From Leucocoprinus leucothites (taxonomy: Eukaryota; Basidiomycota; Agaricomycetes; Agaricales; Agaricaceae), in contig JAACJO010000003.1 of assembly GCA_013368445.1 (NCBI GenBank), positions 2,542,001 through 2,606,000 on the forward strand: DNA of 64,000 bases, written 5' to 3'. Under the pieces are notes generated by a model, which searched no databases, was not told where the DNA came from, and saw nothing but the letters and a program-made list of their open reading frames with translations. The position numbers and the translations under genes were made by a program. Below, piece by piece: positions 44,936 to 56,726 of this stretch (its first letter is position 1; each line of letters starts with the position of its first letter).

Positions 44936-47434
44936 ATGATGGCGGGAAATTTTGCTATTCAAGCAGGAGCGGGATTCGTGCTCGCATGGATTGTATGGAA
45001 GCTTGCCAGTCGATTCGTGTTCAAATCTCCGCTGGACATTTTGCAGGCACCTCCGTCTGCTTCATTCCTCTCCGGTTAGTGTTGGCCTCCATCCGGTACT
45101 CTACATCCGCAGGATCGCTCATCTTGTGTTGGGCTATAGGCAATATCCCACAGATATTCAACATGGATGGCTGGAAGTATAATCGAGATCTCTTAAGCCA
45201 GTGTATGTCCGTCAATTACTTTATCTCAACCGCCACTCATTTGGCTTGCACAGATGGACGAGCTTTCAAAGTTACAGGAGCTTTTGGGGTATGGAAGTTT
45301 TGGGGCTATCTACTGATCCTACTCTTTTATTAACCTCAAGAGCAGGAACGAATCCTATTCACCTTTGATCCGAAAGCGCTTCACCACATTCTAGTCAAAG
45401 ATCAACACATTTATGAAGAAGCGGCGGCTGTCATAAAGTGCGTTATGGATCAACCTGCTGACGATCTTTCTGTAACCTCTCGTTCTAGTCGGAATCTAAT
45501 ATTTGTTGGACCGGGCTTGGTGGCAACATTAGGTGGGTGCCTCAACCATTATCATTATGAGGTTTACTTTTCTGAGATTACTACAGGTGAACAGCATAGA
45601 AAGCAAAGAAAGATGATAAATCCGGTTTTTTCGATTAACCACATGCGCGAGATGAGTAAGTCGAAGGTATTCTAGACTCCCTCATTTTCGTCTGACCCGA
45701 ATAATCAAGTACCGTTGTTTTACGAGGTAACGGAACGGGTAGGTATAATTGTTGGCATCTCGATGAAAAAGAAGTTGGCTCATTCACCCACTAGCTACGA
45801 GTTTCACTCAAAAAGAAGACGGCAAACGGTCCCAAAGAAGTTGATATCATGCAATGGATGACGAGGACGGCCTTGGAGTTGATTGGCCAGAGCGGAATGG
45901 GCTATTCCTTTGACACCCTGGAAAGCGAAGAAGTATTACATCCTTATGCTGTCTATCAAGAGACTATCGTGCGTGCGATATCTTTTCGTGTAATTTCTTC
46001 ACAGACTGGATTTTCGGTTTAGTGAACTCATCGGTGGACCCCTCGGCTTCTTCGCCAGTCAATTCGTCTTACCTTTTGCTGCCAAGTTTGATTATCCTCG
46101 GACGAAGAGATTCATTGTCGACCATATCCCGATAAAGCGAGTGCAAGAGCTGAAAAAGGTGGTTGATATCATGCATAAGACCTCTCTGGACATCATCAAG
46201 GCAAAGAAAGTCGCGCTGAATAGCTCCGATCCGAGGGTAAGGGCGGAGATGATGAAAAAGAAAGATATTATTAGTATCCTGAGTACGTTTCACAGTTATG
46301 TGACCGAGATATACATAATATGAGGTGGGATCAGTGAATGCAAATGCTAAAGCCGAAGAGGACGACCGTTTGACAGACGAAGAGGTATTTGGCCAGGTAT
46401 GTTTTGTTACAAGCTTGCGGTGCACTAGTCTTATGCTGCGTAGGTTTCGTAAGTTGAGAACGGTATTCCCGAAGATATTGAAACTCATGAGGGGGTAGAA
46501 CGTTTGTTTTTGCTGGTCAAGACACAACCTCGTCGGCCATGTGTCGAATCCTCCACCTCTTATGCATACACCAAGAGGTCCAAAACAAACTACGGGCTGA
46601 GATTCGTGATGCTCAGAAGGACGGCCAACTGTCCTACGATCAGCTCGTCTCTCTTCCTTACTTGGATGCGGTGTGTCGAGAGACGCTTCGGGTGTATGTG
46701 ATTGGTCTTTTGATATATAAGCGCCTACTAAACAAGAGTTTTAGATATCCTCCTTTGAATTTCGCCCTTCTTAGAACGTCAGTATTGAACGACACACATT
46801 CTTGAGCCTTATAACTCACGTTTATGATAGAGCACGCAAAGATATGATACTCCCAATTTCGAAACCGGTAACCGGTGCCAACGGAAAACAAGTTACAGAG
46901 ATCATGATACCGAATGGAACGCACATCATCCCTTCAATCTTGGGATCAAATACTAATCCAGATTTGTGGGGGGATGATGCTCATGAGTGGAAACCAGAGC
47001 GCTGGTTATCCCTTCTGCCCGAGTCAGTAGTAGATGCGCATATACCAGGCATCTACTCTCATCTGTGAGTGTCCGGTGTTTCTCGCATGCATTAAGTCGA
47101 TGATGCTGATTTATCAAATAAAGCATGACATTCTTGGGAGGTGGCCGGGCTTGCATGTGAGCTTGGACTTGTCAAGGTCTTAAACAGTATAGCTAACACT
47201 TAAGCTATAGCGGGTTTAAATTCTCTCAATTGGAAATGAGTGGGTATTGGTTCCATCTCGTAGTGCTCTACTCACACATGAATCATTGCAGAGGTGGTTC
47301 TGTCGGTTCTACTCAGTACTTTCAAATTCGATCTGCCGAAGGATCGAGAAATCACGTGGAAGATGACGGGCATCGCTAAACCATACGTTGGCTCTGGCCC
47401 GCAACTCCCTCTTGTTATGACCGCGATCAATTAG
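44936..47434 (+). CDS. Cytochrome P450 D
   Basis: The start at 44936 gives MMAGNFAIQAGAGFVLAWIV (membrane anchor). The exons give SPLDILQAPPSASFLSG, IPQIFNMDGWKYNRDLL, YGRAFKVTGAFG, ILFTFDPKALHHILVKDQH, LVATLGEQHRKQRKM, ALELIGQSGMGYSFDTLE, GGPLGFFASQFVLPF, DRLTDEEVFGQ, I-helix FVFAGQDTTSSAM (Gln replaces the usual Met), DAVCRETLR, YPPLNFALLRT, HEWKPERW, heme loop MTFLGGGRAC and TWKMTGIAKPYV; stop at 47432-47434. The 5-nt exon GTTTC lies at 46444-46448. The intron before GGPLGFF needs a phase-2 donor at 45971, where the sequence is GC rather than GT; the phase is conserved in P450 A, B and E, so this may be a GC-AG intron or a splice-site lesion. Confidence 0.85.
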
Positions 47435-48320
47435 CACTAAAGTGTCGTACCCTATTTATCCGCTACCGCCCGTTTATCTTCAGAATAATACGGTAACTGT
47501 TAACTATGTTATTATATCTTGCTGGCTTGTCGTTTCCACAGTGCCACAGTGTCGCCGCTCGTTCACTGGGGCGCTCCAGTAGCCTTCCAGCGACGGTGTG
47601 GGCTACAGCCAGTACAGGCAGACATGTCTTTCCCGGTCTGGTGCCTATGCCTATGAACAGCTGGGCGTTGCCGTTGAGGTACGTAGAAGGATTTGGAGAC
47701 AAACCCGAGAGGTGAAGGGGCAGTGTTCTAGAAGTGACCTTAGTGCATCTACCGTCTTGATGGTGCTTGCAACAGCTAACTCTGATTGTTTTACGCTTTC
47801 TATGATTATCATCATAGCATGATCTTGTTGGCCGTCGCGCTAAAGCCTTTGCAATTAAGCCTGAAAAGCCTGACCTGAAGCAGCGGATGGTGAAGAGGCT
47901 AGAGCCGTCCGGGATCGCAAGTGTTGCTAGAATAGATATAGACACTAGAAGTATCGAAAATGAAAGTCGAAGAGAGGATGCAAGACAGAAGAGCATGGAG
48001 CGCAGTCCAGCTGTTGCTGAAGATCTTTATAAGTTGTTCGGTCCCGTGCCATTCCAGAATCCTACATTGTAGTACAAGATCGGGGACAAGTTTAGTTCGC
48101 TGCGAAGACGGCCGAGATGAACACGTGGAGTTGAATCGCCTACTTCCAAGTTGAAAACATGGAACATGAACCCGCTGAAAGATCATTGAAACTTGAGTGT
48201 TTGAGTGCTTGAGTCATGGGAGATAAAGGCAAGTGAATGTGGAGGATCGGAATTCAATGGGATCGATTTTGGCAAAATCGGCATATGCCGAAATCATTTA
48301 TGCGGCCAAACACCCGCTCA
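47285..48320. repeat. Duplicated segment, copy 1 (P450 D 3' exon plus downstream spacer)
   Basis: The last exon of P450 D and about 900 bp of following DNA are similar to a second copy at 50193-51095 joined to 52690-53215. Shared landmarks include the P450 tail (GATCGAGA.ATCAC), the TTTGGAGACAAACCCGAG/TTCGGAGACAAGCATGG region, GAAGATCTTTATA..TTCGGT, GGGGACAAGTTTAGTTCGCT and the TCGGCATATGCCGA palindrome (48278-48291). Confidence 0.8.
47463..47996 (-). CDS. Candidate small Cys-containing protein in the duplicated spacer (weak)
   Basis: A 177-codon ORF whose first 28 residues look like a signal peptide (MLFCLASSLRLSFSILLVS). A central stretch RKRKTIRVSCCK...RCT...RTLP aligns without gaps to the minus strand of the second copy near 50,690-50,780 (RKRETPRTSCCK...RCT...RTLP), with Cys codons differing only synonymously. 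However, the two copies shift frame relative to each other further on and copy 2 has an early stop, so coding status is doubtful. It could equally be non-coding 3' sequence of P450 D. Confidence 0.2.
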   Translation of the reverse strand: MLFCLASSLRLSFSILLVSISILATLAIPDGSSLFTIRCFRSGFSGLIAKALARRPTRSCYDDNHRKRKTIRVSCCKHHQDGRCTKVTSRTLPLHLSGLSPNPSTYLNGNAQLFIGIGTRPGKTCLPVLAVAHTVAGRLLERPSERAATLWHCGNDKPARYNNIVNSYRIILKINGR

Positions 48321-48552
48321 ACCAATCGCTTCTCTCTTAATCTTCTCTTCTCCTCTTACTTCTATTATTTTCCTTCCCTTTCTCCTCCTCCAGTTATCAG
48401 GGCAATAGCCTGTATCACAGTCTCTGTATCATACTAGCTCAATAAAAATTCCGATCAGGAGAGACTGCTGTTTTTCTATTCTGTCCTCATCTGAGCCCGA
48501 ACCATTGGCTATTATGTAACGCAGTCGACCTCAAAATTGAAATCCCTCCCTC

Positions 48553-50148
48553 ATGTTGCTACGCGCACTTGGCTGTGGCCTACTCCAGCAAACCTCTCTC
48601 CGACCAATTGCTGCTCGTATGTCGATGATTCCACCTCAAGAGTCTGAAGATCCGCCGACATTCATATTCCCGGAGGAGCCTTTAGCCTTGCCGGCCGACA
48701 CCGGTTATGGATATTTCCAAGGCATACCCAACGACGTAGTTGGTCCCGATGCTCGTTTTCACCTGCAAGCAAAGCTCGGCTTTGGAACCAACTCGAGTGT
48801 ATGGCTCACAAAAGACTCTCAGTAAGTTAAATACCTCAAGCATCATGTAAGCATTCACCATTATTCTGTAGGCTCGGCCGGTACGTCGCACTCAAGATCC
48901 TCACAGGACATGCTTCACGACTGAATGCAGAACGGCTTTTGCGTGAACTTGCGGTCCATGAGCGTCTATCTTCCCTTCCTGCCGACGAGTCCAAACACTG
49001 CAATCGTCTCATCACGCATTTCATGCACAAAGGCATTGAACAAGACGGTGAACACCTTTGTTTGGCACTTGAACTTGAAAGGACCACCCTCCATTCCGTA
49101 TGGAATGCCCAGAATATCAAGTTTTATCCCATTCCGATTGTCAAGCGGATATTGCGCCACATTTTACATGGCATGGCTGCCCTTCACAAGTGTGGTGTTG
49201 TTCATACTGGTACGCATTTCTCTATTCTGTGTCATCTAACGATCCCCATCTTCTCATACAGACATCAAACCCGATAACATCATGGTTAGCCTGGCTCCAA
49301 GCTGGTCAGACGAAACTGTCCCTGCCTGGGTGCAGGACCATCCCCCGCGTGTGTATAATCCTTTCCAGAGTCTTTACAAAATCGTGACCGAAGCAATTGT
49401 CTCCGAAGAATTCCCCCCTCCTTCCGTAGAAGAACTCGAGGTGTGCGATTTCAAGTTAGGCGACTTGAGTAACGGTGCGTCTCCTGTCCCTTCTGAACAG
49501 TCCTTTATCGAGCGTCCGATAGCCCAGGAGCTGGATGACCAGACGACGGACTACATCACGCCGCTCACCTTACGCGCCCCCGAGGTCATCCTTGGGGGCC
49601 CATGGGATGAAAAAGTTGACATATGGACGTTCGGATGTCTGGTGTGTGGTTACCCTGGACTGATACTACATATTCTGAACCACGTCCTGTAGGTATTCAC
49701 TATCCTCACAAAGGCTCACCTCTTCCCCGATGGCATCCATCCTATTCATCACTCTTTCCTCCGATCTGGTGTTGATCCTAATAACGCAGACAGCATCGAG
49801 GCCGACTATCTGCTCTGGCTGATGATGGTCATGACGGATCAGCGATTCCCACCTACAGTCCTTTCACTTGATCCAAACAGTCCTAACTATTTTGAGTCAA
49901 ACGGTATGCCTACTATCCTTGCGGTAAAACACCACTGACCCCACCCGGTAGGGGATATGAAATGCTTCATATCTATCGCGCGCCGGCCGCTGGAGTGGTG
50001 TCTTCGGGATACAGGATATCCAGCATTAGAAGAAGACGTCGTGGGCGCTTGTTCGCTCATGCGCCGCTGCCTCAAGCTCAATCCATCCGCACGCCCTTCT
50101 GCCCAAGAGTTACTTCAGGACCCATGGCTACAAGGTACCAATGCGTAG
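48553..50148 (+). CDS. SRPK-like serine/threonine protein kinase
   Basis: A kinase of the SR-protein-kinase type common in Agaricomycetes. The start is at 48553 (a second Met at 48619 is also possible). Features in order: YGYFQGIPNDVVGPDARFHL, glycine loop LGFGTNSSVW, the Lys of VALKIL, HERLSSLPADESKHCNR (HCN-type insertion typical of SRPKs), LCLALELERTTL, catalytic loop HTDIKPDNIM (Thr in place of Arg of HRD, intron inside), and a spacer of about 80 residues. FKLGDLSNG replaces DFG-type metal binding, with Asp in GDLSN. Then LTLRAPEVILGGPWDEKVDIW, VFTILTKAHLF and the final RRCLKLNPSARPSAQELL. TAG at 50146-50148. It sits between two copies of the duplicated P450-tail spacer. Confidence 0.87.
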
Positions 50149-50192
50149 AACAGTTCTGTCCGGTGACATGTCTGTGGCTTGCAAAATGTTTT

Positions 50193-50345
50193 CTGAGGTT
50201 CTATCGGTTCTACTCCGTACTTTGAAATTCGACCTACCGAAGGATCGAGAGATCACATGGAAGATGATGGGCATCGCTGAACCACGCGTTGGCTTTGGCC
50301 CATAGCTGCCTCTTGTTATGACCCCGGTCGATAAGCGTTAAGCTA
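50193..50345 (+). pseudogene. Isolated 3'-terminal exon of a P450 (copy of P450 D tail)
   Basis: The sequence closely matches 47287-47440 of P450 D (GTTCTACTC.GTACTTT, GAAATTCGACCTACCGAAGG, TGGAAGATGATGGGCATCGC). It has no upstream P450 exons: the kinase stop is only about 45 bp before it. It ends with a frame-compatible stop region near 50,340. It is a leftover of the segment duplication. Confidence 0.8.
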
Positions 50346-51095
50346 CCGCGTCCTGTGTCTGCTATGGGTTGTTTCACTTAGCATCAAACAGCCTAAAAGT
50401 GTGCCCACTTGTCGGAAGATTACAGAATACAGAGTGTTGGTGTTCGTCAAATCAAATCATAATCCCTTGTGAGTCACTGCGGGCCTTCCTGAGTTTCTCC
50501 AAGGTCGTTGCAATTCGTTCATTCGAATAGTGGAGCATATACTCAGGTCTTTGAGATGCCACCCACAATCTGTGTGGGCCACAGCTATAGTACATGTATT
50601 TCCCAATCTGGTGCCTCTATTAACACCTGTGTGCTGCCTCAAGGCGTGTAGGATTCGGAGACAAGCATGGAAGGTGAGGGGGGTAGTGTTCTGAGAGCGG
50701 CCTCAGTACATCTGTTGCATTGACGGCGCTTGCAGCAGCTGGTCCTGGGTGTTTCGCGCTTTCTGCATTGGTTAGTTAACCAGGTCCTACCTATTCGAAA
50801 TCCCAAGGAAACGTTTTCCATGGATTCTTTACCCGAAAGCGAGAATGAGATTGTTTCGTTGGCTGGAAACAAAGGGCTAGCATGATCCTGTTGGTCATTG
50901 CACTAGGCGTTTGTGGGCAGGCCTGAAGATTCAGCTCTGAAAGCAGAGGGTGAAGAGGCCAGAGCCGTTTGGGATCGCAAGCTTTGGCAGAATGCAGAGA
51001 TGAACAGAGGTCAAAGCCATCGAAATTTGAAGGTCGAAGACCGGATGAGAGACAGAAAGGCATTTACGACTGACCACAAAAGATATTCTGTTTCA
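50346..51095. repeat. Duplicated segment, copy 2, part a
   Basis: Diverged copy of 47440-48000. It ends at ...GGTCGAAGACCGGATGAGAG, where copy 1 continues into the GAAGATCTTTATA part; in copy 2 the BNR gene intervenes. Confidence 0.7.
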
Positions 51096-51143
51096 TCCAC
51101 CGCATAACTTGTTCTATTACATTGATATATTGAAACTTCGATA

Positions 51144-52681
51144 TTACCCATTTAACCGGAAATCAACCACATGCACCGCCGAAGGCGCCGTCCCTGAACT
51201 CGACACCTGATACAAAACTGACAACACGCCCGAAGGAATCCTTGCTCTATCAACCGTAATCTCACCAAACACATTCAACCCAGCCGCAGTACCATCGAAA
51301 GCCATAGTCCAATCCGTCCAACCGGAAGCTTTGCTGGCTGTGACGATCCTAAGGAAGGGCATAACGACGTAAATGTTGTCCTTGCTATCCAAGACAATCT
51401 GCGAACGTCCGACTGAGTTGAGGGCGAACGGAATTTCGACTTTGGTCCAGCTACCGTTGGAGGAACGGTACAAGTGGAAGGCGCGACCGTTGGCTGTGCG
51501 GTCGTTCTCGTAGTTGGTCACACATTGACCAAAGCGACCTGTAGTACAATTGATTGAGTGGTTGGTTGATGAGGAGATGGGACGACGTACCAGGCATGTA
51601 GGAGATTATTATGTGCAATTGTCCGGCCGAGTCGACCGCTTGGGATTCTTGGTTCATGAGACCGTGATCAGCATTGAGAGGATCAACGATGAGTCCTCCC
51701 GTGTTCACGTTGAAAGGGTTTGACCCAGAAGTCCCAACGCTAGAACCAGCACTATTTTTCCACGTACGGCCTAGAGACTCCAAAGTCAGAAAAGAAATAA
51801 GAATGAAAACGGAAGGCAAACCTCGGTCATCTGAAAACGCGTAAACGGTATCATGGTTGGTGAGGCCACCGCCATTACACATGACAGCACTGTTCTGCTC
51901 CCTCCATGTACCAGATACATGTAACCGACCCGAACCGTATGTGAATCCGTGGATATAGAGATTTCGAGCTGTGCTCTGGGCACCGTTCGTGGATGTATAG
52001 GTTCCTGAAGCAGAAGCCCATGATCCAACGTTGGACCAAGTTCCGCCGTTGTACTCTGCCAACTGAGTGGCACCATTTCCGGATACTCCAGATCGATAAA
52101 CGAATTGCAGACGATTGTCAGGGGTGATGACGAATTGAGGGTAAGTGACAACTCTGAGATACGCTTGAGAGGAGTTGGTAGGTATATATTGTAAACACTC
52201 ACGTCCCAACATTCAAATTACCAATCGTATTCGTGATTGAGCCAAACCGACTAGCTACCCAGCTAGCACCGCTGGTAGCTAGACCTGCCTCGGAACTAGT
52301 ATAAAACACTCGCGTGCTATGACAATCCATAGCGACATGGATTTTGCCGTCAGCCGGAGATACACCGAGAGCAATGACATTGTGAGAGTCATTAGTGGTA
52401 AGATTATGTGGCAGTTGAAGTGTCGACCAGCTTCCAGATGGCAATTGCCTCCGAGCAAGAACTGCAGTACGCGAAGAAGTGTACCAGCCCACGTATTGGA
52501 AATTACCAAATGTCAAAACACCGGAGAGTTGGAAAGAGTTGACGTTCACGACACCATCGAAGGAGACGAAGAAGATGCCATTTTGGTCGAGGAGGCTGTT
52601 GGAGGTTTGTGTGACGGTAGGTGCGGCTCCGCAGAGCACGAAAAAGACGTTTGCAAGTGAGAGGAAAAGGAACCACAACAT
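51144..52681 (-). CDS. Secreted BNR-type beta-propeller protein, possible rhamnose-glucuronate lyase (PL42-like)
   Basis: The start at 52681 gives signal peptide MLWFLFLSLANVFFVLCGAA. The mature part has BNR_4-type propeller repeats: YVGWYTSSRTAVLARRQLP, NDSHNVIALGVSPADGKIH, VAMDCHSTRVFYTSS, YPQFVITPDNRLQFVYRSG, GTWREQNSAV, NHDTVYAFSDDRGRTWKNS, HGLMNQESQAVDSAGQLH, YMPGRFGQCVTNYENDRT, SVGRSQIVLDSKDNIYVVMP and a final SAVHVVDFRLNG. This layout resembles fungal and actinobacterial L-rhamnose-alpha-1,4-D-glucuronate lyases acting on gum-arabic-type polymers; that functional label is from memory and unproven. Three introns (near 52,160-52,198, 51,780-51,835 and 51,540-51,590). Stop at 51144. The gene sits exactly between the two halves of a repeat that is continuous in the other copy. 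Confidence 0.78.
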
Positions 52682-52689
52682 TTGCGGGG

Positions 52690-53215
52690 AACGTAGTCAA
52701 GTTGTTCTCGAAGATCTTTATATGACATTCGGTCCCGTGCTGCTCAAGAACCCTACATGGCAGAAAAATCCCCGTCGATTGTGTCGACGGCCCGGGAAAT
52801 CAGGCTTCGCGCGAATCGCGATGCATCTATCTTCCTCCATTTTGGTCATGTGTGGTATCATACAGGCATGATATAGACAGGTGAGCTGAGGCTCGAATTC
52901 GATGAATTGAAACAAGTAAGCAAAATCAACAGTCGCTTATTGCAGCGCAAGGTCAGGGGACAAGTTTAGTTCGCTGCGAAAACGGCCGAGTTGAACACGC
53001 GGAATTTAACCACATATTTACAAGTTGCAAACATGGAGCATGAGCCCGCTGAAGCCCTTCGAAAATTGGGCACTCGAGTCATGGGAGATGAAAGGATAAA
53101 AGCAAGTGACTGTACTACGTAGGGAGAGCCGGAATTCAACGGGATCGATTTCGGCAAAATCGGCATATGCCGAAATGGTTTATGCGGCCAAATACCCGTT
53201 CCTGATATTCTCAGT
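52690..53215. repeat. Duplicated segment, copy 2, part b
   Basis: Copy of 48010-48320, starting at the GAAGATCTTTATA word and including GGGGACAAGTTTAGTTCGCT and the 14-bp palindrome TCGGCATATGCCGA at 53160-53173. It lies in the BNR gene upstream region. Confidence 0.75.
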
Positions 53216-53443
53216 GGCAAAAAATGATGATTTCACTCTCAGCGGTGAATAGCATAGCCTTAAAATTACAACAACAACTTCTACTTCCGTTTCGTCCGTC
53301 CACGACCGCTACCACCGAGATTCAAGAGCTTGAAGGACTGAATAGGAGACAAAAATAGAATATTAATGATCGGAGCAATCAGACGATAACAAGCCAGATC
53401 TCTGAAAGGCGCTCACCGCCCGGACCTAGTTCTACCCATCGAG

Positions 53444-56400
53444 ATGTCGAGTCACCACTTTCACACCATAACAGGCATGTCTACTGAGAGCCCAAACGAA
53501 GCCCCTGAAAATTCCCCAGAAATCTCATCGGGCTCGCTCAGGATTCCAGAGTCGAGGGACGGGTTCTTTGGATACTTGGAAGAGAAGAGCCAGCAGCATG
53601 TACGCACCCGAGCGCCTTGATTCAATTGTGGCTGATGAGTGGCGAATAGATTGACGAGAAATTCTGGGCTCATCGACGAGGCTCAGATGCACCATCTGAA
53701 GCCCAAAGTCTGAGAGCCTCAGTACATGGCTCTCTGACAGGCGATCCATTTGTAGAGGAGCACGCCGAGTCGTCGACGACAGCAACAGAACTCGCTAATG
53801 GGGTTCAAACCCGTAAGCGTCCAAATCTGTCCACAATGCAAATCGCTGACAACTATCAATAGCACCTGAACCATTCATCACACCTGAACAAGCCCAGCTC
53901 CTACAATATTTCCAGAAATGCTGCGAGCTTCGTGACAAGTATATGTGCAAGTCCAGGCAGAGATTGGGAGATGATCCGAGGGATTATGATGGCGACCTTG
54001 ATGGAATTGACGAAGAGCATGCCGATGTCTGTGGTCAGCGGCCAGACATTGACCATACAACCAACCAACCCCTAGCAGACCCCCCATTTAAGCCTTGGAA
54101 TATCTATCCAAAGCCTCCTCCCCCCGCCTGGCATTGGAAAAGCAAAGAAGTGTACAACCGTGATGGAACCCCAACCGATGGGGATGGGTTCGAGTTTGAA
54201 GCTTGTGAGATACCAGAGTCTCATCCATGGACCTTCGAGATCGACGACAAGGGCGTCTACCAGGTGTACGAGGCGTCTGAAGATGGGCAGAAAGGTAGGT
54301 CAAGTATCACCTGTACTATATTATCTATTAAATTAAGCACAGTAGAGCCGAAACCGGCTTTCGACATTCCCGACATCAGGGAATACTTCATGGATCTCGA
54401 CTATGTCCTTGGCGTCATCTCGCATGGACCAACAAAGACGTTTGCCTTCCGACGCCTGAAGTACCTGCAAAGCAAATTCGAAATGTATAGTTTGTTGAAT
54501 GAGAATCAAGAGTTGGCTGACATGAAGGTCCGCAGATGACTTACGATCTTGGTGTTCATTTATCGTCCTGACTTCTATTCCTCAGCGTGTTTCGCATAGG
54601 TACGCTGGATTACTCACTTCAGCTGGAAGAAGACTTGCCCAACCTGAACTTTAGAGATTTCTACAACGTTCGTAAAGTCGATACCCACGTTCACCACTCG
54701 AGCAGTATGAACCAGAAGCATCTCCTCCGTTTCATCAAGTCCAAGATGAAGCGCAGTTCCAACGTAAGCCCAAGCACCCTGCCATTTTCCATGAGCTGAG
54801 CTCAGACCATTAGGACGTCGTCATCTTCCGCGATGGACATGAACTCACATTAGCACAAGTTTTTGAATCTCTGAAATTAACTGCATATGATCTATCCATT
54901 GATACCCTCGACATGCACGCACATCAAGACTCATTCCACCGCTTTGACAAGTTTAATCTCAAGTATAATCCAATCGGCGAATCTCGCCTACGAGAGATAT
55001 TCCTGAAGACAGACAATTATATTAAAGGACGATACCTTGCTGAGCTTACACAGGGTTCGTTTGTTTTGATTCGCGCTTCATATTTTCCCTCTGATCTGCC
55101 GTTTGTAGAGTTAATGAGCGATTTAGAACAAAGTAAATATCAGGTGCACCGAATTTTGATTTCTATCTGGAGTCCCACTAACATTCTGTACTATAGAACG
55201 TAGAATGGCGAATCAGTGTCTACGGACGATCCCTGGACGAATGGGACAAATTAGCAAAGTGGATCGTAAACAACAAACTCTACTCTCACAACGTTCGCTG
55301 GCTCGTACAAATTCCTCGTCTGTACGACGTCTACAAGGCCAGTGGTTCAGTTGATACCTTCCAAGACATCGTCGTCAGTAAGTATATTTTGATCTCTTGT
55401 CTCTATAGGTATATAAGCTGATTTATCTTAGATGTTTTCCGTCCTTTGTTCGAGGTCACCAAAGACCCTCGTACACACCCCGAGCTACACGTCTTTCTTC
55501 AGCGCGTCGTGGGCTTTGATACTGTTGACGATGAATCTAAAGTCGAGCGTCGTATTCATCGCAAGTTCCCTCTTCCCCGTCTATGGAACTTCCCTCAGCC
55601 TCCGCCTTATTCTTACTGGTCAGTTTTTTAATGTATTTAACTGAGCCAATTCTGAAGAAAGTGATCTAGGGTCTATTACATGTTCGCAAATATGGCCAGC
55701 TTAAACAACTGGCGCCGCCTCCGAGGCTTCAGTGAGCCCCCCTTCTCAGATCGACCCACCAAACCCATTTTTAACCACCTACCTCAGATACGTTCGTCTT
55801 CCGACCTCACTGCGGCGAAGCAGGCGATACAGACCACCTAACATCTGCATTCCTCACCTCTCACTCCATCTCCCATGGCATCCTCCTTCGTAAAGTCCCA
55901 GCACTCCAATACCTATTTTATCTCAAACAAATCGGTATCGCAATGAGCCCTCTTTCGAATAATGCCCTCTTCTTGACGTATGAGAGGAATCCTTTACCCG
56001 ACTTTTTCAAGACGGGTTTGAATGTTAGTTTGAGCACAGATGATCCGTTGCAGTTCCATTTCACCAAAGAACCACTTTTGGAGGAATATAGTGTGGCAGC
56101 TCATGTGCGTCTCGTGGTTTTGTTAGGATAACGCCCGTATATACTGATGGCTTTTCTGAAGATTTACAAGCTACCCCAAAGCTCTCTCGCCGAGCTTGCA
56201 AGGAACTCGGTTAAACAGAGCGGGTTTGAGATGGAGATCAAGCGCCACTGGCTCGGTCAGCACTGGTATCTGCCTGGAGCAGAAGGTAACGACATCAACA
56301 AGGTAAGTCTAGCCATGTATATGCTCGTGATTATGATCAACGAACGCTGATTTCTCCTAGACGAACGTACCCAACATCAGGTTGGCATATAGGCATCAAA

Positions 56401-56504
56401 CGTTGGTCGGTGAATTGGAAATGATAAAGGGAAAATCTATTGCTGGAGCTTTGCCAAATTTTGGAAATGCGGGAGCCCAGACGATCGCTGGGCATGGTTA
56501 CTGA
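53444..56504 (+). CDS. AMD1: AMP deaminase
   Basis: This enzyme converts AMP to IMP and ammonia in cytosolic purine metabolism. ATG at 53444 or the in-frame ATG at 53477 ([17 protein letters not shown]). Exons then read [70 protein letters not shown], the zinc-binding [103 protein letters not shown], and the catalytic [17 protein letters not shown]. It ends [20 protein letters not shown] with TGA at 56502-56504. All family signatures are intact; length (a little over 800 residues) is as expected. A 3'-end fragment is duplicated at 60.3 kb. Confidence 0.95.
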
Positions 56505-56726
56505 TCGACCGGTGGCCTACTTGGGGGAGTCTCATAGATCAACGATGTAGACCTGACGTTGGATTTGATGCATACTTAGATGTATGTGCTCCATGAATAC
56601 AAGATAAGTTGTAGCCCTAGCTTACGTTCAGGTTCTGCCCTCGCTTCGAGCGATCAGAGTCTTTTATAAGTTATGGACCGGTTAAGATAGAAGACACGAG
56701 GGACGAGAGTAAATTCCACTGCGAAT

